Positions 18,066 to 26,992 of a stretch of 64,000 bases of DNA are shown here, in pieces. Numbering within the stretch: position 1 is the stretch's first letter; each line of letters starts with the position of its first letter. This DNA is from Geitlerinema sp. PCC 7407 (GTDB lineage Bacteria; Cyanobacteriota; Cyanobacteriia; PCC-7407). The notes beneath the pieces were generated by a model. It did not search any database, was not told where the DNA came from, and saw only the letters and a program-made list of their open reading frames with translations. The position numbers were made by a program, and so were the translations under genes. Location of the stretch: assembly GCF_000317045.1 (NCBI RefSeq), contig NC_019703.1, positions 2,654,501 through 2,718,500 of the forward strand. The letters are read 5' to 3'.

Positions 18066-19535
18066 ATGGGTATTTTTTCTCGTTCCATCACACCATTGGC
18101 CCCGCCTCACCAGCGATCGCCCCTAAGGGGAACGCACCCTACCGTTTTGGCCCTGACCCTTGTCTTAGTTGGCACGCCTCTAGCAGCGATCGCCCAGAGC
18201 CCGCCGCCCTCAGGCCCCAGCCCAGCCCCTATCACTGGTCAGGATGGCTATCTGCTCGGACCCGGCGATCGAGTACGGGTTGATTTTTTCAATGTACCTG
18301 AATATACCGGCGAGTATCTCGTCCTGCCCAACGGCACGGTTAACTTCCCCGAAGTGGGTCCAGTGGCCGTGCAGGGTCGCACCCTCCAGCAAGCAGCGGC
18401 GGCAGTCTCTGAGCGGTTTTCGGGGCTGTTGCAGCGGCCCATTGTGACCGTGAGTCTGCTAGGCGCGCGGCCCGTGAGTGTGGCGATCGCCGGTGAGGTC
18501 AGCCGTCCCGGCACCTACACTCTCGCCGCCGCCAGCGCCGCCTCCGATGGCAGCGTCCCCACCGTCACCCGGATTATTCAGCTCAGCGGCGGCGTCACCC
18601 AGGCCGCTGACGTGCGGCAGGTCCAGGTGCGCCGTCAGCAGCCCGGCAGCTCTGGCGCCGCAGAAGTCCTCACCGTCGATCTGTGGGCCTTGGCCAGCAC
18701 CGGAGACATTAGTCAGGACTTGCGGCTCCAAGATGGGGACAGCATCTTCATTCCCGCCACCGACAGCACCGATCTAGCAGAGGCGCGTCAGCTCGCCGCC
18801 ACCAGCTTCGCCGCCACCAACGCCGGCCCCATGCAGGTCGCCGTCGTCGGCGAGGTCAACCGCCCCGGCACCCACGTCCTCGACAACCGCCCCAACAGCA
18901 CCCAGGTCAGCAACGCGACCCGGCTCCCCATTCCCACCGTCACTCAGGCGATCCAGGAAGCCGGGGGCATCACCCAGTCTGCCAATATTCGCAATATTCA
19001 GATCAAGCGCCTGACGCGCAGCGGCGGCGAGCAGCTCATCACCGTTAATTTCTGGGATCTCCTGGCCTCGGGCGATCTTCAGCAAGATCTGCCCCTCCAG
19101 GAGGGAGACACCATTGTGGTGCCCACGGCCACGGCCCTCTCTCCCCAGGAAGCCGCCGAGCTAGCCTCAGCCAGCTTCTCACCCAATGAAATCACCGTGA
19201 ATGTGGTGGGTGAGGTCGTCAATCCGGGCGGCGTCAAGGTCCCCCCCAACACGCCCCTCAATCAGGCCGTGCTGGCAGCGGGCGGCTTCAACAACCGGCG
19301 CGCGAAAAAGAGCGAGGTCACCTTGGTCCGCCTCAATCCGGACGGCACAGTCTCTAAGCGCGAAATCGAGATCGATCTAGCAGCCGGTATCAGCGAAGAA
19401 ACCAACCCCGCTCTGCGCAACAACGACACGATCGTGGTGGGACGCTCGAACGTTGCTAGTCTTTCCGACGCCATCGGAACCGTTCTCTCACCCCTGAGCG
19501 GCGTTTTCGGCCTCTTCCGCTTGCTGGGCCTATAG
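18066..19535 (+). CDS. Polysaccharide export protein with SLBB domains (Wza-like)
   Basis: 489 residues from the ATG at 18066. A signal peptide (VLALTLVLVGTPLAAIAQ) ends at about residue 45. A Poly_export domain begins at DGYLLGPGDRVRVDFF, followed by three SLBB domains recognised by VAIAGEVSRPGTYTL, VAVVGEVNRPGTHVL and VNVVGEVVNPGG. In Wza-type systems this forms the outer-membrane/periplasmic channel for exopolysaccharide. An in-frame GTG at 18000 would lengthen the leader; neither start has a strong ribosome site. The gene stands alone on the plus strand at the left end of the exopolysaccharide locus, with a hairpin after it. Confidence 0.93.
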   Translation: MGIFSRSITPLAPPHQRSPLRGTHPTVLALTLVLVGTPLAAIAQSPPPSGPSPAPITGQDGYLLGPGDRVRVDFFNVPEYTGEYLVLPNGTVNFPEVGPVAVQGRTLQQAAAAVSERFSGLLQRPIVTVSLLGARPVSVAIAGEVSRPGTYTLAAASAASDGSVPTVTRIIQLSGGVTQAADVRQVQVRRQQPGSSGAAEVLTVDLWALASTGDISQDLRLQDGDSIFIPATDSTDLAEARQLAATSFAATNAGPMQVAVVGEVNRPGTHVLDNRPNSTQVSNATRLPIPTVTQAIQEAGGITQSANIRNIQIKRLTRSGGEQLITVNFWDLLASGDLQQDLPLQEGDTIVVPTATALSPQEAAELASASFSPNEITVNVVGEVVNPGGVKVPPNTPLNQAVLAAGGFNNRRAKKSEVTLVRLNPDGTVSKREIEIDLAAGISEETNPALRNNDTIVVGRSNVASLSDAIGTVLSPLSGVFGLFRLLGL

Positions 19536-19583
19536 GATCACTCGCCTTCTATTCCAGAGAGTTCAGAAAGGCTCTATACAAAA

Positions 19584-19611
19584 CCATCAGCAGGCGATCG
19601 CTCGCTGATGG
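19584..19611 (+). terminator. Hairpin after the export protein gene
   Basis: CCATCAGC (19584-19591) and GCTGATGG (19604-19611) form an 8-bp stem with a HIP1 octamer in the loop, about 50 bases after the stop. No T-tract follows. Confidence 0.5.
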
Positions 19612-19650
19612 AGATCTAAGAAGATTTCTAAAAAGTGCTCCAATCCTTGT

Positions 19651-19759
19651 TATTACCCTCCCCCCTTGTCTCTTGCCTAAATTTGGGCGAGAGACAAGAA
19701 ATTTCAGCTCCCCTTCTCCCAAGCTTGGGAGAAGGGGTTGGGGGATGAGGGCAATTCTT
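19651..19759. repeat. MITE-like palindromic repeat, copy 1
   Basis: About 109 bases in the gap between two convergent genes. One hairpin is TTGTCTC...GAGACAA; the second is a perfect 28-base palindrome beginning CCCCTTCTCCCAAG. The outer ends ATTACCCTC and GAGGGCAAT are imperfect inverted copies. The last 52 bases (19708-19759) are identical to 54705-54756. Confidence 0.8.
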
Positions 19760-19838
19760 CTCAGATATCTTCCATGGTTATGTTGAGGTGAGATCGGGAT
19801 ACTAGATCAAAGCAGCGTTCGAAAAACCAGATCCAGCA

Positions 19839-21626
19839 TTAAAGCGAGAAAGAAGAGCGATTTTGGAGGCGATAGAGCTGGGCAAAAAGCTGATCTTGCC
19901 GCAGCAGCTCGCCAAAGCTTCCCTGCTCGCGAATGCGGCCTGACTCTATCACCACGATCTGATCCGCTTGCTCAATGGTCGATAGACGATGCGCAATCAC
20001 GATCACCGTACACTGCTGACTAAAAGCAGCGATCGCCTCTTGGATGAGATGTTCTGAAATGCTGTCGAGGGCATTCGTCGCCTCATCCAAAATGAGAATG
20101 CTAGGGCGGGCAATCATCGCTCGCGCCAGGGCAATCCGCTGACGCTGGCCCCCCGACAGCCGAATGCCCTGCTCACCCACCACGGTGTCATAGCCCTGGG
20201 GCAACTGAGTAATGAACTCGTGGGCGTGAGCTTTCTGGGCCGCCGCAACGATCTCCGCCTCCGTTGCCTCTAGGCAGCCGTAGGCAATGTTGTCTCGGAT
20301 CGTCGTACTAAAGATATGTACGCTTTGACTGACGATGGCGATGTGTCGCCGCCAGTCTGGCAAGTGGAGATCTTGCAAACGCTGATCGTCTATCCAGATC
20401 TCACCCGCTGTCGGGTCATAGAAGCGGCAAATCAGGTGAATGAGCGTTGACTTTCCGGCTCCCGAAGGACCGACGATCGCAGTTGTTTTTCCCTGGGGAA
20501 TCGTCAGGGTGAGATGCTGCAAGATCTCTGGTTCCTGGGGATGATAGCGAAAGCTGACGCCTCTAAGGGCGATCGCTCGCTGCAATCCCCAAAATCGCTG
20601 ATATCCCGACTGAATATAGGGTTTATCGTGGGTCTCCAAGAGACTGGTCACATCATCCACCGCCGTGGATAGAGAGATGAGATTGACCCGGGCTCCATCG
20701 ATCTGCCGCACGTGGGGCTGAAGGCGGTAGAGCATAAAAATGAAGGTCAGCAACGTTGGCAAATTAGCGGGATTCTGCAGCGCGATCACCAGCGCACAGG
20801 TCAACAGCGCCGTCGAGAGAACTTCTGAGACGGGGCTGACCGCCCCCTGAATGCGATCGAGCTGCATAAAGCTCTGGCAAACCTGCTGAGAGGCCTGCTC
20901 AAACCGCCGCTGCTCATAGTCTTCTCGCCCAAAGGCTCGGATCACGCGCATCCCCAGCAGGCCATCCCAGATCCGCTGCACAAAGACAGCATTTGCCTGC
21001 TCAGCCTGCTTGCCCACCTGCTTGATCTGGCGGGTGAGGAGCTGGATCACAACCGAAATCATCACCATCATCAGCGACACCAGCAAGGTAAGCTGCCACG
21101 AGATCATGAGCAGCAAAACCCCAAACACGATCACCGTGCAGGCGCTAATCACCAGAGAGACCAAGCCCGAAAGCGCCTGACTGGTGCGCCAGGTCTCGTT
21201 ATCGAGGGTGCTGAGAAACTTACCCGAGGGATAGCGATCGAGAAAGGTATAGCTCACCCGCAAAAGCTGCTGAAAAATCCCGGCCCGCAGGCGGTGGCTG
21301 ATTCGCCAATTTAGCCACGAAAAGAAGATCGTGTTGCCATACAGCAGCAGACTTTTGAGCAGAATACTTGTGAAGATCAGCCCGCCAATCATTAGAAAGC
21401 GAGTCTGAGGCGCAAAGGTCTCAAATAGCGCAGTGATACTGGCCAAAAAGGGAGGAAGCTGCGCAGTTTCTCCCTGGATCAAACTCTGAAGCAAAGGGAT
21501 AAATAAGCTAATACCTAGGCCCTCAGAAAGAGAGGCCAAAGTCCCCGTCAGCACAATCACAGGGATGGCGCTGGGATAGAGTTTGAGCAGCGGCCATAAT
21601 TTTCGGATTGCTTGAGCTTCCTGCAT
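19839..21626 (-). CDS. ABC exporter, fused permease and ATPase
   Basis: 595 residues. Six membrane helices span about 20-320 (ABC_membrane), followed by the ATPase with Walker A GPSGAGKST, signature LSGGQRQRI and Walker B ILILDEATNALD. This half-transporter type works as a homodimer, flipping lipids, lipid-linked sugars or peptides. The start abuts the stop of the upstream glycosyltransferase with no gap (TAA-ATG), so the two are co-expressed. It resembles exporters next to cyanobacterial polysaccharide genes (HepA-like); the substrate is inferred from context. Confidence 0.9.
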   Translation of the reverse strand: MQEAQAIRKLWPLLKLYPSAIPVIVLTGTLASLSEGLGISLFIPLLQSLIQGETAQLPPFLASITALFETFAPQTRFLMIGGLIFTSILLKSLLLYGNTIFFSWLNWRISHRLRAGIFQQLLRVSYTFLDRYPSGKFLSTLDNETWRTSQALSGLVSLVISACTVIVFGVLLLMISWQLTLLVSLMMVMISVVIQLLTRQIKQVGKQAEQANAVFVQRIWDGLLGMRVIRAFGREDYEQRRFEQASQQVCQSFMQLDRIQGAVSPVSEVLSTALLTCALVIALQNPANLPTLLTFIFMLYRLQPHVRQIDGARVNLISLSTAVDDVTSLLETHDKPYIQSGYQRFWGLQRAIALRGVSFRYHPQEPEILQHLTLTIPQGKTTAIVGPSGAGKSTLIHLICRFYDPTAGEIWIDDQRLQDLHLPDWRRHIAIVSQSVHIFSTTIRDNIAYGCLEATEAEIVAAAQKAHAHEFITQLPQGYDTVVGEQGIRLSGGQRQRIALARAMIARPSILILDEATNALDSISEHLIQEAIAAFSQQCTVIVIAHRLSTIEQADQIVVIESGRIREQGSFGELLRQDQLFAQLYRLQNRSSFSL

Positions 21627-22835
21627 TTAGGACGCGGAGATAGAGAGATCAGAAGAGAGATTGGCGATCGCAGGCTGGGGGCTCGCTCCTAGGTAAGAAA
21701 GGCCCCATAAACGGGCCAGATCCTGCGTGGTTTGGAGGCGACGGATCAGCAGATAGTCGTAGGGTTTCCAGACGCGAGGGGCAGTCGCTCCGATAGAGGC
21801 ATTAATTTCCTCGATCGACAGCGATCGCTGAGGCAAGCGAAAGCGGTTTCGGAAGCGCATCCACGACCTATGATCTGGCCAAATCAGCGAGCTGAGCGGG
21901 AACACCAGCAATTTGATACAGCACAAGAGCAACATGTGATAGATCCCAGGGCGCAGGAGAATGCCCCAGTCTTGCTGGAGGCTATGGCCCAGCCACGTCA
22001 AGGTTCGCCAATGATCGCCGCCCTGAAAACTTTTACCGGCTAAATACTCATAAAACATCCCCCGGGACCACTGATAGATCACAGGGGGAATTTCGGGATG
22101 CTTAGCGGCGATCGCCTCCATCACAAACTCATAGGACCGGGCCATCGCTACGCTATTGGTCGCCATGCTGCCCAGGGACTGGCGATAGCCGATGAGATAG
22201 TCTGGCGTCACTGCAAAGTGATAGTGCTCAGCAATTCGCAAATAGAGATCCCAATCTTCGCACCCCTGAGCATTGCGGGCTTTGAGGGTCGGATCATAGC
22301 CGCCGATGCGCTCAAAGCACTCTCGCCGAATCAAGGGAGAACTGGCGTTATCCAGAAAATTAGAGCAAATCAGAGAGGCGAGAATGGGTCCCCCCGGCTT
22401 GAACTTCTGGCGGCGAGAATAACGGCCCAAGATCCGATCGTCTTCATCAATGAGCACCGAGCAAGAATAGACTAGGCCCACCTCCAGCCCCTGGGCCTGG
22501 AGACAGGCAACTTGTTTTTCGAGCTTTTGGGGATACCAGATGTCATCTGCATCTACCGGCGCGATCAGGGTTCCCTGGGCTCGCTGAATGGCGTGGTTGC
22601 GGGCGATCGCCACCCCCGCATTCTCCTGCCGGATCAGGGTCACTCGGCGATCGCGCTCTGCAAAGTCTTGGACTATTTCTGCGGTGCGATCGCGCGAGCC
22701 ATCATCCACGACCAATACTTCAAAGTGGGAGTAGGTCTGAGCCAGAACTGACTCCAGGGTACGGGCAATAAACGCCTCCGCGTTATAGGCCGGAATAATC
22801 ACCGATACCAGCGGCAATTCTGAAAAATTTTGCAC
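21627..22835 (-). CDS. Glycosyltransferase family 2
   Basis: 402 residues from a GTG at 22835, preferred over a TTG at 22862 because GAGG lies seven bases before the GTG. A GT-A fold is seen in VSVIIPAYNAEAFIARTLES, VDDGSRDRT and the DXD-type VDADDIW. Residues about 285-315 form one hydrophobic segment that may be membrane-associated. It would add a sugar from a nucleotide donor to a growing repeat unit. It heads a two-gene run with the ABC exporter. Confidence 0.88.
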   Translation of the reverse strand: MQNFSELPLVSVIIPAYNAEAFIARTLESVLAQTYSHFEVLVVDDGSRDRTAEIVQDFAERDRRVTLIRQENAGVAIARNHAIQRAQGTLIAPVDADDIWYPQKLEKQVACLQAQGLEVGLVYSCSVLIDEDDRILGRYSRRQKFKPGGPILASLICSNFLDNASSPLIRRECFERIGGYDPTLKARNAQGCEDWDLYLRIAEHYHFAVTPDYLIGYRQSLGSMATNSVAMARSYEFVMEAIAAKHPEIPPVIYQWSRGMFYEYLAGKSFQGGDHWRTLTWLGHSLQQDWGILLRPGIYHMLLLCCIKLLVFPLSSLIWPDHRSWMRFRNRFRLPQRSLSIEEINASIGATAPRVWKPYDYLLIRRLQTTQDLARLWGLSYLGASPQPAIANLSSDLSISAS

Positions 22836-23047
22836 AGTTAAACCTCGCAATGTCTTTCTCAAGGCATCACGCGATCGCGCGATCGCCCCGCGAAAGCAGC
22901 ACTTCAGGACTCAAATTAAAAATTTGACAACTATCTCTCTGCGAATCCCATCGGCTTGATCTCTCAAGGCCCTTAGAGAGACGAAAGTATTGGGAATCGA
23001 TAGCGTGTCTTGGGATCTCTCCCAAACGTCTCTAAGCTAATCAAGCT
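22836..23047. other. Gap between two minus-strand glycosyltransferase genes
   Basis: A quasi-palindrome CTCTCAAGG-CCCTTAGAG (about 22963-22981) follows the stop of the upstream GT4 gene by about 70 bases and may act as a terminator. It is the only structure seen in these 212 bases and should separate two transcription units. Confidence 0.35.
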
Positions 23048-24151
23048 TCAGCGCTGCATCGGTGTGAGAGACTTTTGGGCATGAGAAATAGCACTTTGAG
23101 AGGGCTGTAGTTCTGCGTAGAGCGCCAGGGTTTCCCGGTGCATCCGGTCAACGCTGAGCCAGTCAAGATTTTGCTGGGCGCGGCCCTTCCAGTAGGCAAG
23201 CTGCGTCGGGTCTTGGAGCAGCGCCGTCAGGGCCTGGGCGATCGCCTCGCTGTCAGCCGGTGGGACCAGCCATCCCGTCCGGCCGTGCTCTAGCACCTCA
23301 GGAATCCCGTCGACATCACTGGCAACAACGGCACACCCTGCGGCCCGAGCCTCCGCCAGCACCAGCCCAAAGGGTTCTCGCCGCGACGCCAGCACAAAAA
23401 TATCGGTGGATTGAAGGTAGCGCTGGGGATCGGGCTGAAAGCCCTCAAAGTGAATGCGATCGCCCCAGGGAGTCTGGGCGGCTAGCTGCTCAAACTGTCG
23501 CCGATCCGGTCCATTGCCAATGAGATAGAGATGGGCCGCCGGGAACTGGGCTGCCACCTGAGAAAAGGCCTCAATCAGCTCAGCGATGCCCTTGCGGTGA
23601 TACATGCCGGCCACCGTGGCGATCGCCGGTCGCTGGAGAGGCAGCGGATCGAGATTGCGGCGCTGGCGGGGCGTGTGCAGCGCCCCATTGCAGATCACGC
23701 GCAGCTTCGCCGCCGGGACGCCGCGCCGCATCATCGATCGCGCCACCGCCTCGCTGACCGCCACCACGCGATCGGCCAGGCCCATGAGGATGGCGCTGCG
23801 CTGAAACTCATTGTGGACCGTGGAGACCAGACTATAAGACTGATTGCCTCGCAGCGATCGCGCCAGCACCACCCCCGTCATCATGTGGGCGTGGACGATG
23901 TCCGGCTGACACTCTTGGGCGATCGCCCGATAGCGGCGCGCCATGGGCAGCAGATTGCTGGGACGGCGGCGCTGATCTAGCAGCGCGTGGCGGACTCCAT
24001 GGCGCGCCAAGAGATCTTCGTAGCCGCCTCCCGCCGAAGCGACGACCACTGTGCAGCCCGCCGAGGCCTGGGCGCAGGCCAAATCCACTGCCACGTTCAC
24101 AATGCCGTTGCCAATTTCTTGGACGTGATTCAACAGATGGAGGATACGCAT
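23048..24151 (-). CDS. Glycosyltransferase family 4
   Basis: 367 residues. The N-terminal Rossmann half begins MRILHLLNHVQEIGNGIVNV; the C-terminal half has the donor-binding EPFGLVLAEARAAG (E-x7-E) and GRTGWLVPP. The GT-B fold retaining enzymes of this group use GDP-mannose or UDP-sugars. The ATG overlaps the TAA of the upstream cupin gene by one base (TAATG), so translation is coupled. A GDP-mannose substrate is suggested by that neighbour. Confidence 0.9.
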   Translation of the reverse strand: MRILHLLNHVQEIGNGIVNVAVDLACAQASAGCTVVVASAGGGYEDLLARHGVRHALLDQRRRPSNLLPMARRYRAIAQECQPDIVHAHMMTGVVLARSLRGNQSYSLVSTVHNEFQRSAILMGLADRVVAVSEAVARSMMRRGVPAAKLRVICNGALHTPRQRRNLDPLPLQRPAIATVAGMYHRKGIAELIEAFSQVAAQFPAAHLYLIGNGPDRRQFEQLAAQTPWGDRIHFEGFQPDPQRYLQSTDIFVLASRREPFGLVLAEARAAGCAVVASDVDGIPEVLEHGRTGWLVPPADSEAIAQALTALLQDPTQLAYWKGRAQQNLDWLSVDRMHRETLALYAELQPSQSAISHAQKSLTPMQR

Positions 24152-24579
24152 TATTGAATAGCTGCTTGACGGGCGTAATCGTCTTCGAAGCGAGTAATAT
24201 CGTCTTCTCCTAGATATTCACCGTTTTGCACCTCAATGAGCACCAGTGGAATTACGCCAGGATTCTCCAAGCGGTGCTTCACACACTGCGGAACATACGT
24301 GGACTGATTACAATAAAGGATACGAACATCCTCTCCGCAAGTTACCTTTGCTGTCCCCGAAACCACGATCCAGTGCTCGCTACGGTGATGGTGCATCTGC
24401 AGGCTCAAGCGATGACTGGGCTTCACTTCGATGCGCTTGATTTTGTAGCCGCGCCCGGTTTCTAGCACCGTAAAAGATCCCCAAGGTCGCAGCTCTGTAG
24501 CGGCTACAGAGGCCAGAGCAACAGCCGCGATCGGTGCATCATACTCAGAGGATGGATCTATTTGTGACTGAGCCACCAT
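24151..24579 (-). CDS. Cupin mannose-6-phosphate isomerase (type II PMI domain)
   Basis: 142 residues. A single cupin barrel matching the C-terminal isomerase domain of ManC/type II PMI: RPWGSFTVLETGRGYKIKRIEVKPSHRLSL is its start, followed by MHHHRSEHWIVVSGTAKV (metal-binding His and Glu) and YVPQCVKHRLENPG. It interconverts fructose-6-P and mannose-6-P, supplying GDP-mannose. No guanylyltransferase domain is attached. AAAGGAG before the ATG is a strong ribosome site. It is first in a two-gene operon. Confidence 0.9.
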   Translation of the reverse strand: MVAQSQIDPSSEYDAPIAAVALASVAATELRPWGSFTVLETGRGYKIKRIEVKPSHRLSLQMHHHRSEHWIVVSGTAKVTCGEDVRILYCNQSTYVPQCVKHRLENPGVIPLVLIEVQNGEYLGEDDITRFEDDYARQAAIQ

Positions 24580-25439
24580 CGTTTCTCCTTTAGGTCTTGA
24601 GTAGCGCCGAGCAGCCGTCCAAAAAGTAAAAGAAAGCTAAACGACAGCCCGGAGCGGTCTGATCTTCAGTAGGGTAGGTCGTGAGCGTTGACAATCAACC
24701 CGCGATCGAGGTGGAGCGCTAGAGAATAAAGCAGCGCAGCATAGAACCCGATCGAGAAGAATTCAGAAACTGCGGAAACCGAGAAAAGGATAGCTCAGGC
24801 AGTCTAGCAGAGAGAGAAGGAAAATGATCCCTTCTGGGGTCTGATCTAGAAGTCAGCAGAGAGCCGAAAACCTCCTTCCAAAGCGTCTTTGACAGATTTT
24901 GGCGCGATCGCTCCCAGACAGGGAAAATTCACACACTAGGTCTCAGGGACGCGCTTTATTTTCGGAGGTTCCCTGACAAAATCTGATTTTTAGAAAAATC
25001 GTGAAAATCATTGCGTCTATATAGCCCAAGAGAGATTTCCGGCAAGATTTCCATCTCAAAAGTATCTCTCAGGGTTGATGCTTGAGGTCTGGGAAACTCC
25101 GTATCGTTCGATAGAGCTTGACAATCAGCAACAAATTCATGAATCAGCGAAATCCGTGAATTTGATCGCTTAGATGGTCGTCTACCCGCTTCTAGGCGAA
25201 GTGCAGGCCGCCGTAGAAGACGCCAGGTATCTACCAATCTTTCACGAGTTTTGTTCTTCCTGATTTCCCTGTGTGTTCTTGAGCCTGGTAGAGCCCTAGG
25301 CATCACAGGTCGGCTCCCAAGGCCCAACGCGATCTACCTCAATATTCTTTTGGTATTACTCAAAACATCCCGATCTCTCGGCTAACGTCCATCTCTTTTG
25401 TGTCTATTTTTGAGTGGCGAGTGGCCACAGGAGTTGTTC
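24580..25439. other. Divergent promoter region of the exopolysaccharide locus
   Basis: About 860 bases between the minus-strand cupin operon and the plus-strand cluster. A 123-codon minus-strand frame at 24956-25327 has low-complexity Arg/Ser content, no family features and no ribosome site, so it is not called. I see no clear operator; both promoters should be here. Confidence 0.45.
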
Positions 25440-25730
25440 ATGCAACTACAGATCGAGTGCAATAGTTCGTCATCCAAGTCTCAACATTCCTGCGTTTTGT
25501 GCAGCCAGGTATTTCAAAGTACAGAAGCTCGCGTGATTGTCTGTAACGATCGCGGCAATCGCTACGGTGATATCTGTGCTGATTGTCTCAAGCGCGGCTC
25601 AGACTGGATCTGGCACCGCCTCCTCTCAGATCGCGATCGCATCCGGAACCACCCCAAGCCCCTAGCCACAGCGACCCATCGCACCGCTGTTCCTCCGTCC
25701 CGCAAATCTCAAAAATCTCACCTAAATTGA
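25440..25730 (+). CDS. Small zinc-ribbon-like protein
   Basis: 96 residues from the ATG at 25440, which has AGGAG seven bases upstream; a longer frame from 25398 lacks a ribosome site. Two CxxC knuckles (CVLC and CADC, about residues 17-20 and 44-47) could bind one zinc. The C-terminal 35 residues are basic and Ser/Pro-rich. It opens the plus-strand exopolysaccharide run, 70 bases before a glycosyltransferase. A regulatory role is possible but unproven. Confidence 0.65.
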   Translation: MQLQIECNSSSSKSQHSCVLCSQVFQSTEARVIVCNDRGNRYGDICADCLKRGSDWIWHRLLSDRDRIRNHPKPLATATHRTAVPPSRKSQKSHLN

Positions 25731-25800
25731 CTGGCGAAGCCCCCCGTCTGCGGCCCGGCCGCAGCGATCGCAGTCCACTCTATCCCCGACAGCACTAGCC

Positions 25801-26922
25801 ATGAAGATTGCCCTCGTTCATGACTACTTGACGCAGCGGGGCGGTGCAGAGCGTGTCTTTGAGCTGCTTTGCAAGCATTACCCCGACGCGGATGTTTTTA
25901 CGTCTCTCTATGATCCCCAGCAGAGTATCGACCTGGGCGATCGCCCGGTCCAGACCACTATTTTGCAGCGGATTCCGGGTGCCACCAAAAACTTTCGTCT
26001 CCTGGCTCCCTTCTACTTCCCGGCCTTTCGGGCGCTCAATCTCCAGGCCTATGACCTGATCATCAGCAGCAGCACGAGCTTCGCCAAGGCAGTGCGCAAG
26101 CGGCCCGATGCGATCCACATCTGCTTTTGCCACAATGTCACCCGATTTTTGTGGGATACCAAAACCTATCTGCGGGAATTTGCGGCCTACCAGCGCTTCT
26201 CTCCCCTGCTAGAACAGGTCTTTCGCCAGATGCGCGAGTATGACCTGCGCTATTCTCAGGAGCCCGATCTCTATATCGCCAACTCGACCACCGTGGCCCA
26301 GCGGATTGAGCGGGTCTACAGCAAACCAGCCACCGTGGTGAACTACCCGATCAACAGTCAAAAGTTTGTCTTTTGCGATCAGAAAGAAGATTTTTATCTG
26401 GTCTCTTCTCGACTGATTAGCTACAAGCGCATTGACGTGATTGTGGAGGCGTTTAACTGGCTGGGCTGGCCCCTGGTGATCACGGGCGATGGTCCCGAGC
26501 GCGATCGCCTTCAGGCCCGCGCCCTCGACAACATCACCTTCTTGGGCCACGTCAGCGATGAGGAGCGCACCCAGCTGATGGCCCGCGCCCGCGCTGTCAT
26601 CGTGGCCGCCCTCGAAGACTACGGCCTGGTGCCCGTCGAGGCCAACGCCAGCGGCACGCCCGTGATCGCCTACGGCGCGGGCGGCGTCCTCGACACCCAG
26701 GTCCACGGCAAAACGGGGCTGCTGTTTCGTCGCCAAACCCCCGGCGATATTCACAGCGCGCTCCTCGCAGCCCAGGACATCCCGTGGAACTATCACAGCA
26801 TTCGCGAGCACGCCCTCAGCCAGTTTTCTGAGGAGGCTTTTTTCAGCAAGGTGGAAGGGGCCATCGAGCAGGCGATCCAGCCGCTCCGGCTCCCGCAGCT
26901 CACTGAGCAAGCCGCGCTCTAG
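25801..26922 (+). CDS. Glycosyltransferase family 4 (WbaZ-like)
   Basis: 373 residues. N-terminal acceptor domain starts MKIALVHDYLTQRGGAERVFELL; the C-terminal domain has SRLISYKRID, ITGDGPER and EDYGLVPVEANASGTPV. The arrangement is like mannosyltransferases of the WbaZ group. It is followed 70 bases later by the Wzc-like gene. The donor is probably a nucleotide-activated hexose; mannose is only a guess from family resemblance. Confidence 0.9.
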   Translation: MKIALVHDYLTQRGGAERVFELLCKHYPDADVFTSLYDPQQSIDLGDRPVQTTILQRIPGATKNFRLLAPFYFPAFRALNLQAYDLIISSSTSFAKAVRKRPDAIHICFCHNVTRFLWDTKTYLREFAAYQRFSPLLEQVFRQMREYDLRYSQEPDLYIANSTTVAQRIERVYSKPATVVNYPINSQKFVFCDQKEDFYLVSSRLISYKRIDVIVEAFNWLGWPLVITGDGPERDRLQARALDNITFLGHVSDEERTQLMARARAVIVAALEDYGLVPVEANASGTPVIAYGAGGVLDTQVHGKTGLLFRRQTPGDIHSALLAAQDIPWNYHSIREHALSQFSEEAFFSKVEGAIEQAIQPLRLPQLTEQAAL

Positions 26923-26992
26923 CGGTCTTGCAGGCCGACAAGACACATCCACTCTAGGGCGATCGCCCACGCAATTGCTTTAGGCAGGTTTC

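Noticed and set aside
24956-25327. 123-codon minus-strand frame in the exopolysaccharide promoter region
   Set aside because: Arg/Ser-rich low-complexity product, no recognised family, no ribosome site, and lies where promoters are expected.
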